In this document: one piece after another, positions 1 through 5,190 of the stretch
Layout of the letters: the number at the start of each line of letters is the position of its first letter
Position numbering within the stretch: position 1 is the first letter of the stretch
Program-made: the position numbers and the translations under genes
The notes under the pieces: model-generated
The model's input: only the letters and a program-made list of their open reading frames with translations
Told to the model about the DNA's origin: nothing
The model's database searches: none
Source of the DNA: Candidatus Peregrinibacteria bacterium
Lineage (GTDB): Bacteria > Patescibacteriota > Gracilibacteria > UBA1369 > PNNO01
Length of the DNA stretch: 18,879 bases
Assembly (NCBI GenBank): GCA_030595015.1
Contig: JAUVDZ010000010.1
Location: 1-18,879, forward strand
Direction of reading: 5' to 3'

Positions 1-1133
1 AACAGTTCCTCATACTCGAACACAGTCGCTTCGTAATTGGCGATCACTTTGGAGAACATCTCAACGATTATCCCTACGTCAACTTTCACACCTCCATAGA
101 GTTGCCATTGCTCCGTTGGTAAAATTTCGACGTTGAAACGAGTGTAGGGTTCAATTGCGAGAGTAGGACCGGCTACCCCATATACTTTGGAGACTATTCG
201 AGGCCGCAGGTAAACTCTAACACCTGCTGTCACAAGAACGTTCATTTCAGGACCTATAGTAGTAAGTTGGAAATCATCAGGATCTCCAATTGTCTTCCAC
301 TCACCATTTTTGTACTCTGCACCCACATTAACAGAGGAAGAAATTTCCACCCCTCCCTCGACACTAATACTTCCATGAATATTCACCTCTATACCTGCAT
401 CCAGATACAGTTTAGTAATCATGATGACAGGAAAACCGTACACTATCACCCTGGTTTTTAATTTTGGGGATTCGTACAGATTCACCACATCATTAACCGT
501 ATCCTCAGCAGTACATGTTAGTTTTGCTGAGATAGACCCCGTAAGATCTCCCGAAACTTGAACAAGGAAATATTCAAGACTAAAGAAACCAAAGTCTGCC
601 TTTAGCTCCAGATCTGGTTTGAAGTTGAAAATTGCTTGGGGAAGTTCAACCTTGATGCCATTTTGGTCGTAGATTACTTCACCTGAAAAATCCAGGCCAA
701 AGCCATCTTTTTGAGAGGGATTCTCGGAGAAATCAAGAGGGATAGTGCCGGAAATGCTTCCACTTTCGATCACTTCATCCAATGCAGCATTTTCAGTTTC
801 AAAAGTGATGTTGTTTTGATCACTCGAAATTGAAAGCACGTGCCTCAAGAATCCGTCATCTTTGCCATAAGCAACGATGTTACCAGTTTCAACATGGCTA
901 ATCAGGCTCTCTTGTGAGACAGGAAAGCTCAATGAAGATGCTTCGATCGTTACTTCAACGCTGTCGTCAAACACCTTGAGATTGTCAGAGAGAACCACAT
1001 CTTCTATCACCCATCCAGGCGGATTCTCGTAATTGTTATTATTTGAATTTTCATTCTTGTCATCTTTTGGACTGCAAGCCACAACAAACAGCATGCAAAC
1101 AAAAAGAATTGCAGATTTGATAAGACGAGTCAT
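1..1133 (-). CDS. Lipoprotein, beta-rich, 3' end outside window (partial)
   Basis: Open frame of 377 codons running off the left edge, so only the N-terminal part is seen. The start has a hydrophobic signal (residues 4-19) ending in VVAC, a lipobox with Cys20 as lipidation site, followed by a polar Asn-rich linker (about residues 24-38). The protein should therefore be a surface-anchored lipoprotein. The rest looks beta-rich, with Gly/Val-alternating strands and almost no Cys; I do not recognise a named family. The ATG at 1131-1133 is preceded by AAGGAG eight bases upstream, the only strong Shine-Dalgarno sequence in the window. G+C in sampled lines is about 42-47%, against about 32% in sampled purB sequence, so the gene looks foreign or of a different composition class. 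It is divergent from the toxin-antitoxin pair. Function unknown. Confidence 0.8.
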   Translation of the reverse strand, partial: MTRLIKSAILFVCMLFVVACSPKDDKNENSNNNNYENPPGWVIEDVVLSDNLKVFDDSVEVTIEASSLSFPVSQESLISHVETGNIVAYGKDDGFLRHVLSISSDQNNITFETENAALDEVIESGSISGTIPLDFSENPSQKDGFGLDFSGEVIYDQNGIKVELPQAIFNFKPDLELKADFGFFSLEYFLVQVSGDLTGSISAKLTCTAEDTVNDVVNLYESPKLKTRVIVYGFPVIMITKLYLDAGIEVNIHGSISVEGGVEISSSVNVGAEYKNGEWKTIGDPDDFQLTTIGPEMNVLVTAGVRVYLRPRIVSKVYGVAGPTLAIEPYTRFNVEILPTEQWQLYGGVKVDVGIIVEMFSKVIANYEATVFEYEEL

Positions 1134-1351
1134 AACATTCGCTCCTTCGTGTGACGGGTTGTTTTTTTAAGTAGAATGTCAAAGCATAAATACTCTCTTT
1201 TACCTCCATTTTTTTATGTCAATGAACATTCGTTAATATCTCTTTTTTTGGCTTTCACAACTAAAAAGATTTGAAGTGTGAGGATTTTATCACATTTTTT
1301 TCTTAACACCTAATTTCCCATCTACACATCTACCAAAAACTATTTTTCACT

Positions 1352-1476
1352 AAAAAAACTGTTTGTGTAAGCGGCGAATCTCCTCTCTCCCTACTCGCAG
1401 AACCTCAAAGAGGTTCCACTCGTAGCGAGTGGAACTGAATGATAACAAGCATGTTTTAACTTATTTTTTGTTTGTA
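1352..1476 (+). repeat. Copy A of 68-nt intergenic repeat, interrupted
   Basis: The left part (1352-1380, A7 followed by a hairpin) matches 2922-2950 at 22 of 29 positions. The right part (1438-1476) matches 2951-2989 at 33 of 39 positions. Bases 1381-1437 are extra in this copy. Of the 13 differences between the two copies, 11 are transitions. The left arm can form a 6-bp hairpin (1359-1364 with 1369-1374) in plus-strand RNA through two G-U pairs, whereas copy C forms it with Watson-Crick pairs. Known function: none that I recognise. Confidence 0.7.
1381..1437. repeat. 57-nt GC-rich palindromic insert in repeat copy A
   Basis: Compared with copy C (2922-2989), this segment is an insertion. 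It contains a 10-bp perfect stem with loop TAG (1413-1422 with 1426-1435) and a 6-bp stem with loop AAA (1401-1406 with 1410-1415). The two stems share bases 1413-1415, so they are mutually exclusive. It looks like a small REP-like or MITE-like palindromic element; no terminal duplication is obvious. Confidence 0.6.
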
Positions 1477-1511
1477 TTTGCATTTTTACGCAATAACAAT
1501 ACGGTAATCTC

Positions 1512-1540
1512 TTGACAGTTTGATATATTAAAGTTATACT
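1512..1540 (+). promoter_or_regulatory. Sigma70 promoter of the toxin-antitoxin operon
   Basis: TTGACA at 1512-1517 and TATACT at 1535-1540 are separated by exactly 17 bases. Transcription would start near 1547, giving a leader of about 20 bases before the ATG at 1569. Confidence 0.75.
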
Positions 1541-1560
1541 AAATATAGTTTAAATATAAC
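1533..1560. promoter_or_regulatory. Putative autoregulatory operator (imperfect palindrome)
   Basis: A 28-base palindrome with GTTATA/TATAAC outer arms and 10 of 14 symmetric pairs overlaps the -10 box and the expected start site. Ribbon-helix-helix antitoxins of the RelB/DinJ type normally bind such operators to repress their own operon. The assignment is inference from position and symmetry. Confidence 0.5.
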
Positions 1561-1568
1561 CTTTTATT

Positions 1569-1805
1569 ATGATTACTCAAATAGTTTTTAAAACAGATAA
1601 GTCCTTAAAAGACCAGGCAATGAAGAAAGCTCAATCTGGGGGGGTTACTTTGAAAGCTGTACTGTATAATGCTTTGAAGCTTTATACTGAAGGAAAATTG
1701 AATTTTGGATTACAAATTAATGAATCTGATGTTGAAGTTCTTGAAGTTGCTCCTGGAATTCAAAAGAAGATGGACAAGATCGGCGAACTTTTAGATAAAA
1801 TTTAA
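1569..1805 (+). CDS. RelB/DinJ-like ribbon-helix-helix antitoxin
   Basis: 78 residues. The N-terminal half (residues 1-45) fits the RelB/DinJ ribbon-helix-helix pattern: a short strand ITQIVFKTD, a Lys-rich helix, the turn GGVTL, then a second helix. The C-terminal part, with acidic and hydrophobic residues, would wrap the toxin. Its expected role is to neutralise the toxin encoded 11 bases downstream and to repress the operon, presumably through the palindrome at 1533-1560. The start is the first ATG after a near-consensus promoter; there is no Shine-Dalgarno sequence. The pair lies between repeat copies A and B, typical of a mobile addiction module. The family call rests on pattern, not alignment. 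Confidence 0.75.
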   Translation: MITQIVFKTDKSLKDQAMKKAQSGGVTLKAVLYNALKLYTEGKLNFGLQINESDVEVLEVAPGIQKKMDKIGELLDKI

Positions 1806-1816
1806 ATGAAACTTAG

Positions 1817-2188
1817 ATGAAAATAATTTTATGTCACTCAATTTTGCGTAAAGAAATTAATCCCTTATTGAAATATTTTTCAAAAGGTGATATTCGAAAG
1901 TATGCTAAAAAAGCCGCTAAAGGCCTTAGAGTAGAAATTAAAGGTTCGATGATTTCTTCTACAAAACTTGTAAAAGTATATATGACCGGGAAAAAAGGTG
2001 CCGGGAGGTTGATAGTGCTGATTTATGTAAAGAAAGATTATTATATCCCTGTTTTGGTTAGACTTAAAAAGGACAAAATTGTTGGAACTAATTTAAGCAA
2101 AGGAAACAAAGTCTTTCAGGATTTATTAGAGAAGAATTTAAGCTCTGTTATGAAAGATTTAAAGGAAGGGAATTTTAATGAATTGTAA
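1817..2188 (+). CDS. RelE/ParE-superfamily-like toxin
   Basis: 123 residues, very basic, starting 11 bases after the antitoxin stop, so co-transcribed. The central part (about residues 50-90) alternates strands and basic residues in the way of RelE/ParE toxins: a GKKGAGR segment followed by hydrophobic strands (LIVLIYVKK, IPVLVRL) and a C-terminal helix. Known relatives cleave mRNA on the ribosome or block gyrase; which applies cannot be read here. The match is weaker than for the antitoxin, and the small size plus position after a RelB-like gene carry much of the call. The TAA is followed three bases later by repeat copy B. Confidence 0.65.
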   Translation: MKIILCHSILRKEINPLLKYFSKGDIRKYAKKAAKGLRVEIKGSMISSTKLVKVYMTGKKGAGRLIVLIYVKKDYYIPVLVRLKKDKIVGTNLSKGNKVFQDLLEKNLSSVMKDLKEGNFNEL

Positions 2189-2191
2189 AAC

Positions 2192-2213
2192 AAGCCTGTT
2201 TTAACTTATTTTT
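2192..2213 (+). repeat. Half-copy B of the 68-nt repeat
   Basis: The 19 bases from AAGCC onwards are identical to copy C (2960-2978) and differ from copy A at one position. The left hairpin half is absent and is replaced by the end of the toxin gene. The repeat supplies the TAA stop (2206-2208) of the opposing NYN gene. With the preceding bases it can form a 7-bp A/T hairpin (TAAAACA/TGTTTTA) before a T-rich run, so it may act as a weak terminator for the toxin gene. Confidence 0.6.
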
Positions 2214-2757
2214 TTACTTCTTTTGGGCAAAATTTTTCTAAATCCGATTTTTTTATTGAGTGGTACGTGTTTGTTTTTTGGATTAACGCGTATGAAGGCT
2301 TATGTTCAAATCCAACAATTTCTATTTTCTTACCTTTTCGCGTCACCATTTCAACTGCTGGAGCAAGGTCTCCATCAGAACTGATCAGGATAGCTCTGTC
2401 ATATCTATCTTCATAAGCTCCTTCTACTAGATCAATTCCGATTCTTACATCAACACCCTTTTCAGTGAAAATCTTTCCAATTTGTCTAATATGACCTCTA
2501 ACAATATAAAATCCAGCCTTTTTTAATTTTTCAAAAAGCATTTGTTGATGTTTGTGGAGAGACTGACTTTGTTTATCACCATCCTTTGGTTTTATTTGTC
2601 CGATATAATACCTGACACCCTCAAGTTTTCTGTCTCCTACAAATGATTTTACAAATTTTTTAAAATTGAAATTCATTGAACCATAAGTATTTTCCTTTAA
2701 ATTATAATAAAGGTTCCCTCCATCAATATAAACATATACTCTTTCTTTATTTTTCAT
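2206..2757 (-). CDS. NYN-domain (LabA/DUF88-like) putative ribonuclease
   Basis: 183 residues, nearly the whole length forming one NYN/PIN-like domain. The acidic residues expected at the metal site are visible: Asp12 in YIDGGN (with Asn15), Asp103 and Asp109 in the VDVRIGIDL segment, and Asp128/Asp130 in SSDGDL. Family members are PIN-fold nucleases acting on RNA; the substrate here is unknown. The C-terminus is Lys-rich. The gene is convergent with the toxin gene and divergent from the PBECR-like gene, and lies between repeat copies B and C. It has two tandem promoters and a terminator-like hairpin in its leader. Only a weak AGGA just before the ATG resembles an RBS. Confidence 0.85.
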   Translation of the reverse strand: MKNKERVYVYIDGGNLYYNLKENTYGSMNFNFKKFVKSFVGDRKLEGVRYYIGQIKPKDGDKQSQSLHKHQQMLFEKLKKAGFYIVRGHIRQIGKIFTEKGVDVRIGIDLVEGAYEDRYDRAILISSDGDLAPAVEMVTRKGKKIEIVGFEHKPSYALIQKTNTYHSIKKSDLEKFCPKEVKK

Positions 2758-2772
2758 ATCCTAATTTATATC

Positions 2773-2805
2773 AAAAAACCCGCCATTGCGCTAGTCAACG
2801 ACGGG
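2773..2805 (-). terminator. Intrinsic terminator/attenuator in the NYN gene leader
   Basis: On the minus strand a 10-bp stem (two G-U pairs, 2796-2805 with 2779-2788, loop of 7) is followed at once by TTTTTT (2778-2773). It lies 15 bases upstream of the NYN start codon and downstream of both promoters. It would therefore stop most transcripts before the gene, or define the 3' end of a short RNA. Confidence 0.65.
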
Positions 2806-2821
2806 GAGATTAAGTGTCTTC

Positions 2822-2850
2822 AATTTATTCGATTTAACACCGAATGTCAA
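2822..2850 (-). promoter_or_regulatory. NYN gene promoter P2
   Basis: Minus-strand TTGACA (2850-2845), 17-base spacer, TAAATT (2827-2822). Transcription would begin near 2815 and run into the hairpin at 2779-2805. Confidence 0.6.
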
Positions 2851-2854
2851 TATT

Positions 2855-2883
2855 ATTTTACATCATATTTTTATATATGTCAA
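2855..2883 (-). promoter_or_regulatory. NYN gene promoter P1
   Basis: Minus-strand TTGACA (2883-2878), 17-base spacer, TAAAAT (2860-2855). It is arranged in tandem 33 bases upstream of P2. Confidence 0.65.
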
Positions 2884-2920
2884 TGTTTGGTTAGTTATCT
2901 CGGCAAGGGCTTGCCTTGAT

Positions 2921-2989
2921 AAAAAAAACCGCTTGCATAAGCGGTAATTCAATGGCAGTAAGCCTGTTTTAACTTATTCTTTGTTTGTG
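2921..2989 (+). repeat. Copy C of the 68-nt repeat, uninterrupted
   Basis: Complete version: A8, a 7-bp hairpin (2928-2934 with 2939-2945, loop GCAT), a short linker, then the conserved block beginning AAGCCTGTTTTAACTTATT (2960-2978) and ending at 2989. Read on the minus strand, the hairpin plus A-run is terminator-like. Like copy A it lies between a minus-strand gene on the left and a plus-strand toxin-type gene on the right. Confidence 0.7.
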
Positions 2990-3018
2990 CGTTAGGATAA
3001 AAGGACCTTTGAAGTTTA

Positions 3019-3027
3019 TGATATAAT
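3019..3027 (+). promoter_or_regulatory. Extended -10 promoter giving a leaderless mRNA
   Basis: TGATATAAT is a full TGnTATAAT extended -10 element. The ATG of the downstream gene begins only six bases after it, so transcription should start at or next to the start codon. No good -35 is visible. Confidence 0.65.
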
Positions 3028-3033
3028 ACGAGT

Positions 3034-3531
3034 ATGAAAAGACGCAATTACATCCAGGCACGAGATTTACTTAAAGAAGCAAAAGAAAAATTAAAAGATT
3101 ACGATGCGATTATTGGACGAACAGATAAAGATTATGAAGCATTGAGGAAATCCGGGATATTATGCAAAGCTTTTTCTATTAATGGTAATGCAACAAATAA
3201 AATAGTTGTTACGAGACAATGTTGGAATCATGTATTTAAACATCCAGTTAAAAGGCCATCAAAAATTGAAAAGTTAGAACGTGCTTTGAGTATGCCAATG
3301 GCTATAAAGTTACTTAAAAAGACAACTACTTATCAAGAGGTTTCAAGAGAAAAAGACAAAGGAGGTAATGAATATCTATTTTTTGGGATTATTGGATATG
3401 TGAGAGGTAATAGAATTAAGGTAATAATTCGCAAGCAGGAAAAGAATACAAATGCGAAATATGTTTTATTTTCATTTTATCAGATGTCACATGCTCCAAT
3501 TAAAAAAGAAACAGGTGATAAAAAATCATAA
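3034..3531 (+). CDS. PBECR-like nuclease (Barnase/EndoU/ColicinE5-D/RelE clan), putative toxin
   Basis: 165 residues, basic. Residues about 55-155 resemble the phage PBECR nuclease pattern: a Trp-x-His-x-x-x-His core (W64, H66, H70, followed by Pro), a helix with PxxI-type spacing, and two or three strands (EYLFFGIIGYV, RIKVIIRKQE, YVLFSFYQM). Members are small RNA-cleaving domains used as toxins or in phage-host conflict. Residues 1-50 form a charged helix that could be a partner-binding region. No antitoxin-like gene adjoins it: the left neighbour is divergent and the right side is a GC-rich non-coding stretch. The start is set by the extended -10 six bases upstream. The fold call is from pattern and could be wrong. 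Confidence 0.5.
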   Translation: MKRRNYIQARDLLKEAKEKLKDYDAIIGRTDKDYEALRKSGILCKAFSINGNATNKIVVTRQCWNHVFKHPVKRPSKIEKLERALSMPMAIKLLKKTTTYQEVSREKDKGGNEYLFFGIIGYVRGNRIKVIIRKQEKNTNAKYVLFSFYQMSHAPIKKETGDKKS

Positions 3532-3542
3532 TTCTGTTTCTA

Positions 3543-3628
3543 GTGGGGGCTGTCTTCGACTCCACTCGCTTTCGCGTAGCTGGCCGGATCAAGGGGCTCC
3601 CCAAGGGGAACGTGGCCTTTCAGCCCAC
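3543..3628. other. GC-rich, highly foldable intergenic element
   Basis: Eighty-six bases that are much richer in G+C than their surroundings. The ends pair (GTGGG..CTG at 3543-3552 with CAGCCCAC at 3621-3628, two bulged G). Inside are a CGC/GCG hairpin, GGCC/GGCC arms and a GGGG-CCCC-GGGG tract with alternative pairings. It lies after the PBECR-like gene without a T-run. It may be a small RNA, a REP-like palindrome or a remnant. Confidence 0.4.
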
Positions 3629-3693
3629 ATATTAATTATATAGTAAAATGTAAGTTTTTACAACAATAATTTTACATTCAATGTAACAGATTC

Positions 3694-3741
3694 GCGAGCC
3701 TCCCTTTGGTCGGCTCGCTCCAAAAGAGCCACCTTTCGGTG
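3694..3741 (-). other. Hairpin cluster at the 3' side of tRNA-Val
   Basis: Immediately downstream of the tRNA in its own direction are a 4-bp CACC/GGTG hairpin with a GAAA loop (3730-3741), a 4-bp GCTC/GAGC hairpin (3717-3729) and a perfect 7-bp stem (3694-3700 with 3712-3718). There is no T-run. They may end or trim the tRNA transcript. Confidence 0.4.
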
Positions 3742-3747
3742 TCTCTG

Positions 3748-3824
3748 TGGTGGGCGATGTAGGAGTCGAACCTACGACCCCCTCGGTGTAAACGAGGTGC
3801 TCTAGCCAACTGAGCTAATCGCCC
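3748..3824 (-). tRNA. tRNA-Val (anticodon TAC)
   Basis: Full cloverleaf of 77 nt including an encoded CCA. The 7-bp acceptor stem GGGCGAT/ATCGCCC, the D arm AGCTCAGTTGGCTAGAGC, the anticodon stem CCTCG/CGAGG with loop TTTACAC and the T arm with GGTTCGACTCC are all present. Anticodon TAC reads GTA/GTG valine codons. Confidence 0.96.
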
Positions 3825-3842
3825 GTGATAATCGATAACTGC

Positions 3843-3870
3843 AAGATACTTTTTATCATTTTTTTGCCAA
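3843..3870 (-). promoter_or_regulatory. Putative tRNA-Val promoter
   Basis: Minus-strand TTGGCA (3870-3865), 16-base spacer, TATCTT (3848-3843), placing the start about ten bases before the mature tRNA. Confidence 0.5.
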
Positions 3871-3935
3871 GTATGCAATAAAAAAAATGAGAGACAGTAT
3901 TAAGCCTCTCATTTATCTGTTTAGTTTGATTTACT

Positions 3936-4463
3936 CTAAAAGCTCCAATATCGGTTATAGTATCGCCCATAATGGGTTCCACGATAAACAGAATCAAAAT
4001 TTATTTTTGTATAATAGTTATTTTGATAAAAATAATTATAAGTATTTTGTCGCGTCCAATCTTGCCAATCAGGCTTTTTTTCATATTCTTCTCTTTTAAC
4101 TCTTTTTGCTTCTTCAACACATTGTCCGTTTTCTTCACAAATTTCATAGATGATATAGCAATAATCTCTAACACAATATTTTCTTACTTTTCTTATACTT
4201 AAATCTGCTTCATCATTGTGATGATATTGCTCAACTTCAATGCAGCCACGATAGTCGCATTCACGAGTTAAGCTTGGACGTCTGTCGTATTCCTGATGAT
4301 CTTCGCTTGATGGTGGTTTCCTAAGTTGTCGGCATTCAGATGGGCCTGGATTTCCTTCTCTTATGATGCCTTCGCAATCATAATAATCAGCACTGGCAAC
4401 TTGAAATGAAAGAAATGCAAGAGCAGCGATTGGTAGTGAGAGTAGTAGGATTTTTTTAATCAT
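3936..4463 (-). CDS. Secreted Cys-rich hypothetical protein
   Basis: 175 residues. A clear Sec signal peptide (KK at 3-4, hydrophobic 5-22, cleavage after ASA at residue 25) predicts export. The mature part has eight Cys (30, 44, 69, 74, 97, 102, 109, 115), an even number with spacings CX4C, CX4C and CX5C, which suggests disulfide-bonded small loops. The C-terminal 45 residues are rich in Tyr, Asn, Arg and Trp. I recognise no family. It lies 21 bases downstream of the 113-residue gene on the same strand, so the two are probably co-transcribed. It could be a cell-surface or interaction protein; the function is unknown. Stop is TAG. Confidence 0.75.
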   Translation of the reverse strand: MIKKILLLSLPIAALAFLSFQVASADYYDCEGIIREGNPGPSECRQLRKPPSSEDHQEYDRRPSLTRECDYRGCIEVEQYHHNDEADLSIRKVRKYCVRDYCYIIYEICEENGQCVEEAKRVKREEYEKKPDWQDWTRQNTYNYFYQNNYYTKINFDSVYRGTHYGRYYNRYWSF

Positions 4464-4484
4464 TTTTTGAGGATTATTAAAATT

Positions 4485-4826
4485 TTATAGGTTTTCAGGT
4501 ATTTGGGTAACTATTTCTAATCTGTTCGCAATTTGTTCAGGAAGACATCTTAAAATTGACTCAGCCATGCAATGATAACAGAAAATCATGGTTTTATCTG
4601 AATCAGGGGTTAATTCGCTTTTTAATGAAATTAACTGTTCTCGTAAATTTAAAAAAACACGTGAGATTTCGCTTGGATCTGCTTGAAAATATATAATTGC
4701 TACTTTTAATGATTCGCACCGTATTCTAACTTCTCGTTCCGATTTATTGCAATAATCATCTAAAAATGCTGTTAATCCAATTCCTGCTGATTCAATTTTT
4801 TCTTCTGAAGTTTCAAATCTTTCCAT
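4485..4826 (-). CDS. Hypothetical protein, upstream partner of the secreted Cys-rich gene
   Basis: 113 residues, no signal peptide, mostly helical by composition. It is acidic at the N-terminus and has five Cys, two of them in a FCYHC (CxxC) segment near residue 85; a metal or redox role is possible but unproven. I do not recognise a family. The ATG has no Shine-Dalgarno sequence and the upstream 60 bases are A/T-rich without a clear promoter. The short 21-base gap to the next gene supports a two-gene operon. The coding call rests on length, sensible amino acid composition and lack of a better frame. Confidence 0.6.
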   Translation of the reverse strand: MERFETSEEKIESAGIGLTAFLDDYCNKSEREVRIRCESLKVAIIYFQADPSEISRVFLNLREQLISLKSELTPDSDKTMIFCYHCMAESILRCLPEQIANRLEIVTQIPENL

Positions 4827-4892
4827 AAAAAGTAGTTATTTACACTTATTAGAAGCGTAAATAATAGTTTATATTACAAAAAAGAAAGCTTT

Positions 4893-4980
4893 TTGCGTTC
4901 GCCTACACCTCTCGCCCTTTGGGCTCGAGACTAATCATCATCCTGCTCAATCGGTCACTACGTTTCCTCTTCGCAGCATG
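4893..4980 (-). other. GC-rich element at the 3' side of tRNA-Leu
   Basis: Immediately downstream of tRNA-Leu in its own direction. It contains a GCCC-AAA-GGGC hairpin extended by CTC/GAG with a small bulge. Part of it (minus strand, around 4950-4970, AACGTAGTGACCGAT) resembles the stretch after the ileS T-box (AACGAAGTGAATCGGAT at 14531-14547). It looks like a member of a dispersed extragenic family, possibly with a tRNA-trailer role. Confidence 0.4.
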
Positions 4981-4990
4981 CTTAATTGAG

Positions 4991-5079
4991 TGGTGGGCAA
5001 GAGAGGACTTGAACCTCCACCTCCAAAAAAGGAGACTAGGCCCTCAACCTAGCGCGTCTACCAATTCCGCCACTTGCCC
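4991..5079 (-). tRNA. tRNA-Leu (anticodon GAG)
   Basis: 89 nt including encoded CCA. It has the acceptor stem GGGCAAG/CTTGCCC, a type II D arm (GGCGGAATTGGTAGACGC), the anticodon stem CTAGG/CCTAG with loop TTGAGGG, and the long variable arm of leucine tRNAs (CTCC/GGAG). The T arm reads GGTTCAAGTCC. Anticodon GAG reads CTC and CTT. Confidence 0.96.
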
Positions 5080-5103
5080 GTATAAATATTTGATAGCAAC
5101 GTT

Positions 5104-5131
5104 ATTGTAGGCAATTTCATGTAAAATACAA
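5104..5131 (-). promoter_or_regulatory. Putative tRNA-Leu promoter
   Basis: Minus-strand TTGTAT (5131-5126), 16-base spacer, TACAAT (5109-5104). The start would be about 15-20 bases before the mature tRNA. Confidence 0.45.
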
Positions 5132-5158
5132 GTTTAAATAGCAATTATTCGCATAAAA

Positions 5159-5167
5159 TGGTATAAT
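5159..5167 (+). promoter_or_regulatory. Extended -10 promoter of the wall hydrolase gene
   Basis: TGGTATAAT matches TGnTATAAT. The expected start near 5174 gives a leader of about 17 purine-rich bases before the ATG. Confidence 0.55.
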
Positions 5168-5190
5168 AATAGGAAAAATAAACAAAAAAG

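Larger units (their letters stand above)
1134..1568. other. Divergent intergenic region with repeat, hairpins and promoter
   Basis: This 435-bp stretch separates the lipoprotein gene (-) from the antitoxin gene (+) and holds no gene. The left 210 bases are very AT-rich and contain two TTGACA words on the minus strand without a well-placed -10. Bases 1352-1476 hold copy A of the 68-nt repeat, interrupted by a 57-nt GC-rich palindromic insert. The antitoxin promoter and a palindromic operator lie at 1512-1560. Confidence 0.7.

Noticed and set aside
1352..2989. CRISPR array
   Set aside because: Only three unevenly spaced repeat copies with genes between them, and no cas genes.
3543..3628. tmRNA-like 5' end (GGGGCTGT followed by CGACT)
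   Set aside because: No tag reading frame and no tRNA-like 3' half with a T arm and CCA follow, and the element is far too short.
3678..3878. Open frame across tRNA-Val on the minus strand
   Set aside because: It translates through the tRNA gene and its hairpins; a shadow frame, not a gene.
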